Shown here in pieces: positions 6,760-9,034 of a DNA stretch of 9,034 nucleotides. Numbering within the stretch: position 1 is the stretch's first letter; the number at the start of each line of letters is the position of its first letter. The DNA is from Pseudomonas sp. UBA5782. Its GTDB lineage: Bacteria; Pseudomonadota; Gammaproteobacteria; Pseudomonadales; Pseudomonadaceae. The stretch is taken from contig DIEE01000195.1 in the NCBI GenBank assembly GCA_002418465.1, positions 2,468 through 11,501 on the forward strand. Reading direction: 5' to 3'. Made by a program: the position numbers and the translations under genes. The notes under the pieces are model-generated. The model was not told the origin of the DNA. It saw only the letters and a list, made by a program, of their open reading frames with translations, and made no database searches.

Positions 6760-7974
6760 TCAGACGCCCCTGGTGGACGGCAGCAGGATGGTCAGGATGC
6801 CGAACAGCGGCAGGAACGAGCAGAGCTTGTAGACGTACTCGATGCCGTGGATGTCCGCCAGGTGCCCGAGCAGCGCGGCGCCGATGCCACCGAAACCGAA
6901 CATTAGGCCGAAGAACACGCCGGCGATCATGCCGACGTTACCTGGCACCAGTTCCTGGGCGAAGACCACGATGGCGGAGAACGCCGAGGCGAGGATGAAG
7001 CCGATGATCATGCTCAGCACGCCGGTCCAGAACAGGTCGACGTAGGGGAGCGCCAGGGTGAACGGGGCGACGCCGAGGATCGAGAACCAGATCACCGCCT
7101 TGCGTCCGACCCTGTCGCCGATCGGGCCGCCGAAGAAGGTACCGGCGGCCACCGCGCCGAGGAACAGGAACAGGTGCAGCTGCGAGCTGGCGATCGACAG
7201 GTCGAACTTCTCGATCAGGTAGAAAGTGAAGTAGCTGGTAAAGCTGGCCATGTAGAAGTACTTGGAGAACACCAGCAGCGCCAGCACCACCAGGGCGAAG
7301 GTCACTCGGCCCTTCGAGAGGCCGTGGGTGGCCTTGCCGCCGGCCTTGAGCTTGAACAGCGCGAGGTGGTTGCGGTACCAGCGGCTCAGCCCGTAGAGCA
7401 CCAGGATGGCGAACGCCGCGAACAGCCCGAACCAGGCGACGTGGGCCTGGCCGAACGGAATCACGATGGCCGCCGCCAGCAGCGGACCGAAGGCGCTGCC
7501 GGCGTTGCCACCGACCTGGAAGGTGGATTGCGCCAGGCCGAAGCGCCCGCCCGAGGCCAGCCGCGCGATCCGCGAGGTCTCCGGGTGGAAGGTCGAGGAA
7601 CCGATGCCCACCAGCGCCGAGGCCAGCAGGATCGCCGGGAAGCTGCCGACGAAGGCCAGCATCAGGATGCCGACCAGCGTACACAGCGAACCCGCCGGCA
7701 GCAGCCAGGGCTTGGGATGGCGGTCGGTGTGGTAGCCGACCCACGGCTGCAGCAGCGAGGCGGTGAGCTGGAAGGTCAGGGTGATCAGGCCGACCTGGGT
7801 GAAGGTCAGGCCGTAGCTGGCCTTGAGCATCGGGTAGATCGACGGCAGCACCGCCTGGATCAGATCGTTGATCAGGTGCGCCAGGGCGCAGGCGCCGATC
7901 ACGCGCATGACCAGTGGGCTGGCTTGGCTGATGGCCGCCGTGGCGGCCGTGGGCGAGGAGGTGCTGGTGGACAT
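6760..7974 (-). CDS. fsr: Fosmidomycin resistance-type MFS transporter
   Basis: An inner-membrane exporter of the major facilitator superfamily, similar in length (404 aa) to E. coli Fsr (about 406 aa). Fsr exports fosmidomycin, an inhibitor of DXP reductoisomerase in isoprenoid synthesis; natural substrates are not settled. The product has a short Ser/Thr/Ala tail and about 12 hydrophobic segments. Characteristic marks are HLINDLIQAVLPSIYPMLK (33-51), the loop motif GYHTDRHPKPW (80-90), GIGSSTFHPETSRIARLASG (123-142), FQVGGNAGSAFGPLLAA (152-168) and a second loop motif GGPIGDRVGRKAV (282-294). The ATG at 7974 has only a weak GGATG upstream. The gene stands alone between repeats and the LysR gene. 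I see no clear terminator in the 127 bases before the LysR start, so read-through into that gene cannot be excluded. A broader sugar or drug exporter role remains possible. Confidence 0.92.
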   Translation of the reverse strand: MSTSTSSPTAATAAISQASPLVMRVIGACALAHLINDLIQAVLPSIYPMLKASYGLTFTQVGLITLTFQLTASLLQPWVGYHTDRHPKPWLLPAGSLCTLVGILMLAFVGSFPAILLASALVGIGSSTFHPETSRIARLASGGRFGLAQSTFQVGGNAGSAFGPLLAAAIVIPFGQAHVAWFGLFAAFAILVLYGLSRWYRNHLALFKLKAGGKATHGLSKGRVTFALVVLALLVFSKYFYMASFTSYFTFYLIEKFDLSIASSQLHLFLFLGAVAAGTFFGGPIGDRVGRKAVIWFSILGVAPFTLALPYVDLFWTGVLSMIIGFILASAFSAIVVFAQELVPGNVGMIAGVFFGLMFGFGGIGAALLGHLADIHGIEYVYKLCSFLPLFGILTILLPSTRGV

Positions 7975-8082
7975 CGCGACTCATCCGGACAGGGGAAAAA
8001 CGGCGGCCTATGTTACAGATTGGAGGCGGGTTGACCCATTGGCAGCGATGCAACGCCGTTCATTTGAGTTACGTCTGGCCGC

Positions 8083-8204
8083 GGTATCGCGGATGTTTCG
8101 GCCCTCTCCCCCGGCCCCTCTCCCGTGAACGGGAGAGGGGAGTGAGGCTGGCTCGCCCCCGTTGCCCGGCTGCGATCAGTCCCCTCGCCCCTTCGGGGAG
8201 AGGG
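8083..8204. repeat. Hairpin repeat, copy 1
   Basis: First unit of a tandem pair, matching the second at an offset of 140 bases. It contains a perfect stem CCCCTCTCCCG / CGGGAGAGGGG (8115-8125 with 8130-8140) and loop TGAA. A spacer of 18 bases differs from copy 2. It is followed by a 44-base module (8161-8204) almost identical to copy 2, which ends in a second stem (8182-8191 with 8195-8204, one mismatch). A further run of GGGAGAGGGGGAGAGG (8208-8223) sits between the copies. Such CCCTCTCCC/GGGAGAGGG elements are common between Pseudomonas genes. Confidence 0.8.
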
Positions 8205-8222
8205 TTAGGGAGAGGGGGAGAG

Positions 8223-8350
8223 GTTGTCGCGGGAGTTTCAGCCTTCTCCCCCAGCCCCTCTCCCGTGAACGGGAGAGGGGAGCAAATGCGTGTACGGCTC
8301 GGCCCCGTTGCCCGGCTGCGATCAGTCCCCTCGCCCCTCCGGGGAGAGGG
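8223..8350. repeat. Hairpin repeat, copy 2
   Basis: Second unit of the pair. The segment 8241-8282 matches 8101-8142 with two differences, and carries the same 11-bp stem with TGAA loop (8255-8265 with 8270-8280). The spacer is 24 bases instead of 18 and unrelated in sequence, shifting the offset to 146. The 44-base module 8307-8350 then matches 8161-8204 with a single difference (loop TTCGG to TCCGG). The near-identical modules with a variable spacer suggest either recent duplication or constraint on the hairpins. Confidence 0.8.
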
Positions 8351-8374
8351 GCGTGAGTCTGGCGCGGCCCTGAT

Positions 8375-8393
8375 GGCGGGCATTTCACCCGCC
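8375..8393 (-). terminator. Hairpin after the dehydrogenase-like gene
   Basis: GGCGGG and CCCGCC form a perfect 6-bp stem with a 7-base loop, beginning 11 bases after the stop codon of the gene ending at 8404. In the transcribed direction no T-run follows, so it is not a classical intrinsic terminator. It may protect the 3' end or assist termination together with the strong repeats that come next. The structure is seen; the role is a guess. Confidence 0.35.
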
Positions 8394-8403
8394 GGCGCTA
8401 CGC

Positions 8404-9034
8404 TCAGTTCGAGCGGATCAGCCCGCCGTCGACGCGGATGGTGCTGCCGGTGACGTAGGAGGCGGCCTCGCTGGCGAGGAAGGTCACCACGTTGGCGAAT
8501 TCCTCGGGGCGGCCGTAGCGGCCGGCGGGGATGCCGGCGCGGGAGGCGGCGGCGATCTCTTCCACGCTCTTGCCCTGGCGTTGCGCGGCGCCGGCGTCGA
8601 GCTGGTCGACGCGGTCGGTGTGGATGCGTCCGGGCAGCACCATGTTCACCGTGATGCCCTGGGCGGCGACTTCGCTGGCGAGGGTTTTCGACCAGCCGAG
8701 CACGGCGGTGCGGATGCCGTTGGACAGCGCCAGGTTGGGGATCGGCTGCTGGATGCCCGAGGAGCCCACGGTGATCACGCGGCCCCAGCCCTTCTCCGCC
8801 ATGCCCGGCAGCAGCTGCGCGGTGAGCTCGAACAGGTGGCTGGCCATGCTGCGGAAGCTGGTTTCCCAGGCTGCGGCGAGCTGGTCGCGGGCGGCGCCGG
8901 CGGGCGGGCCGCCGCCGTTGTTGACCAGGATGTCGACCCCGCCGCCCTCGATCAGCAGGTTGGCCAGACCCTGCACCGAGGCCAGATCGGCCAGATCGAC
9001 CTGCAGCGCGACGATGCGTGCGGCCTGTTCGGCC
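8404..9034 (-). CDS. SDR-family (BKR-like) protein, N-terminus cut
   Basis: A short-chain dehydrogenase/reductase-fold protein whose first part, including the Gly-rich dinucleotide loop, lies beyond the window edge; about 209 residues are present. Reading begins AEQAARIVALQVDLADL, which contains the Asp that usually contacts adenine, followed by VDILVNNGGGPPAG in place of the NNAG motif. The central strand is VITVGSSGIQQPIPNLALSN, and the end is the usual ASYVTGSTIRVDGGLIRSN. Aligned to FabG, Ser of GSS keeps the catalytic Ser place, but the Tyr position is Ser and the Lys position is Arg (SNGIR). This matches what is known of the BKR-like SDR subgroup with an imperfect catalytic tetrad. The usual annotation as 3-oxoacyl-ACP reductase should therefore be treated with caution. 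Substrate and pathway are unknown. A hairpin follows the stop. Confidence 0.9.
   Translation of the reverse strand, partial: AEQAARIVALQVDLADLASVQGLANLLIEGGGVDILVNNGGGPPAGAARDQLAAAWETSFRSMASHLFELTAQLLPGMAEKGWGRVITVGSSGIQQPIPNLALSNGIRTAVLGWSKTLASEVAAQGITVNMVLPGRIHTDRVDQLDAGAAQRQGKSVEEIAAASRAGIPAGRYGRPEEFANVVTFLASEAASYVTGSTIRVDGGLIRSN

Larger units (their letters stand above)
7975..8403. other. Intergenic region with tandem hairpin repeats
   Basis: This 429-base gap holds no gene I can support on either strand. The first part, 7975-8082, should contain the minus-strand promoter of fsr; TAACAT (8016-8011) could be a -10, but no convincing -35 is spaced from it. From about 8083 to 8350 it is filled by two copies of a GC-rich hairpin repeat. 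A further short hairpin at 8375-8393 lies just after the stop of the dehydrogenase-like gene. Open frames crossing the repeats have compositions dictated by the repeats and no family resemblance. Confidence 0.7.

Noticed and set aside
7174..8034. 286-codon plus-strand open frame antisense to fsr
   Set aside because: Its product is very rich in Gln, Glu, Gly and Arg, with no family features, and it mirrors the clear transporter on the other strand. This is a usual shadow in GC-rich DNA.
6938..8053. 371-codon minus-strand open frame overlapping fsr
   Set aside because: It is the out-of-frame reading of fsr, dominated by Arg, Pro, Gly and Ala, without membrane segments or motifs.
8101..8350. 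CRISPR-like arrangement of repeats
   Set aside because: There are only two units, each with strong internal hairpins and no regular spacer between short direct repeats; no cas genes are present.
8069..8453. Short open frames on both strands across the repeats
   Set aside because: Their composition follows from the GC-rich hairpins, they duplicate with the repeat units, and they lack start signals.

Overview
The window looks like chromosomal DNA of a GC-rich gammaproteobacterium, most likely a Pseudomonas of the aeruginosa/citronellolis/nitroreducens type. The support is the high GC, the protein families, and a GC-rich hairpin repeat of a kind common between Pseudomonas genes. Species is inference. 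Every gene I can support lies on the minus strand, so the window reads biologically from right to left.

Reading in the direction of transcription: (1) 9034-8404 is the C-terminal two thirds of a short-chain dehydrogenase/reductase-like protein cut by the window edge. Its catalytic Tyr and Lys positions are replaced. (2) 8403-7975 is intergenic and holds two tandem copies of a hairpin-rich repeat. (3) 7974-6760 is an MFS transporter of the Fsr (fosmidomycin resistance) type. (4) 6632-5727 is a LysR-type regulator. (5) 5726-5606 is a compact, AT-richer control region with a palindromic LysR box, a cluster of TGCAT-like words, and a 21-bp inverted repeat that covers the ribosome binding site of the next gene. 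(6) 5605-421 is a tight five-gene operon: DHA2/EmrB-type MFS pump, EmrA/HlyD-type membrane fusion protein, NodT/OprM-type outer membrane lipoprotein, a 136-aa protein of unknown function, and a RutR-like TetR regulator. (7) 420-1 has no intact gene but shows traces of a decayed minus-strand coding sequence.

The pump, adaptor and outer membrane channel together encode a complete tripartite exporter spanning both membranes. Successive genes overlap by 4, 4 and up to 4 bases (ATGA or GTGA junctions), which implies translational coupling. The LysR gene upstream and the TetR gene at the operon end suggest dual control, with an inducer sensed by LysR and negative feedback through TetR. The 136-aa protein made between the channel and the repressor is the least explained component. 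The TetR gene has a strong Shine-Dalgarno sequence in front of an ATA codon, which suggests a lost ATG start.
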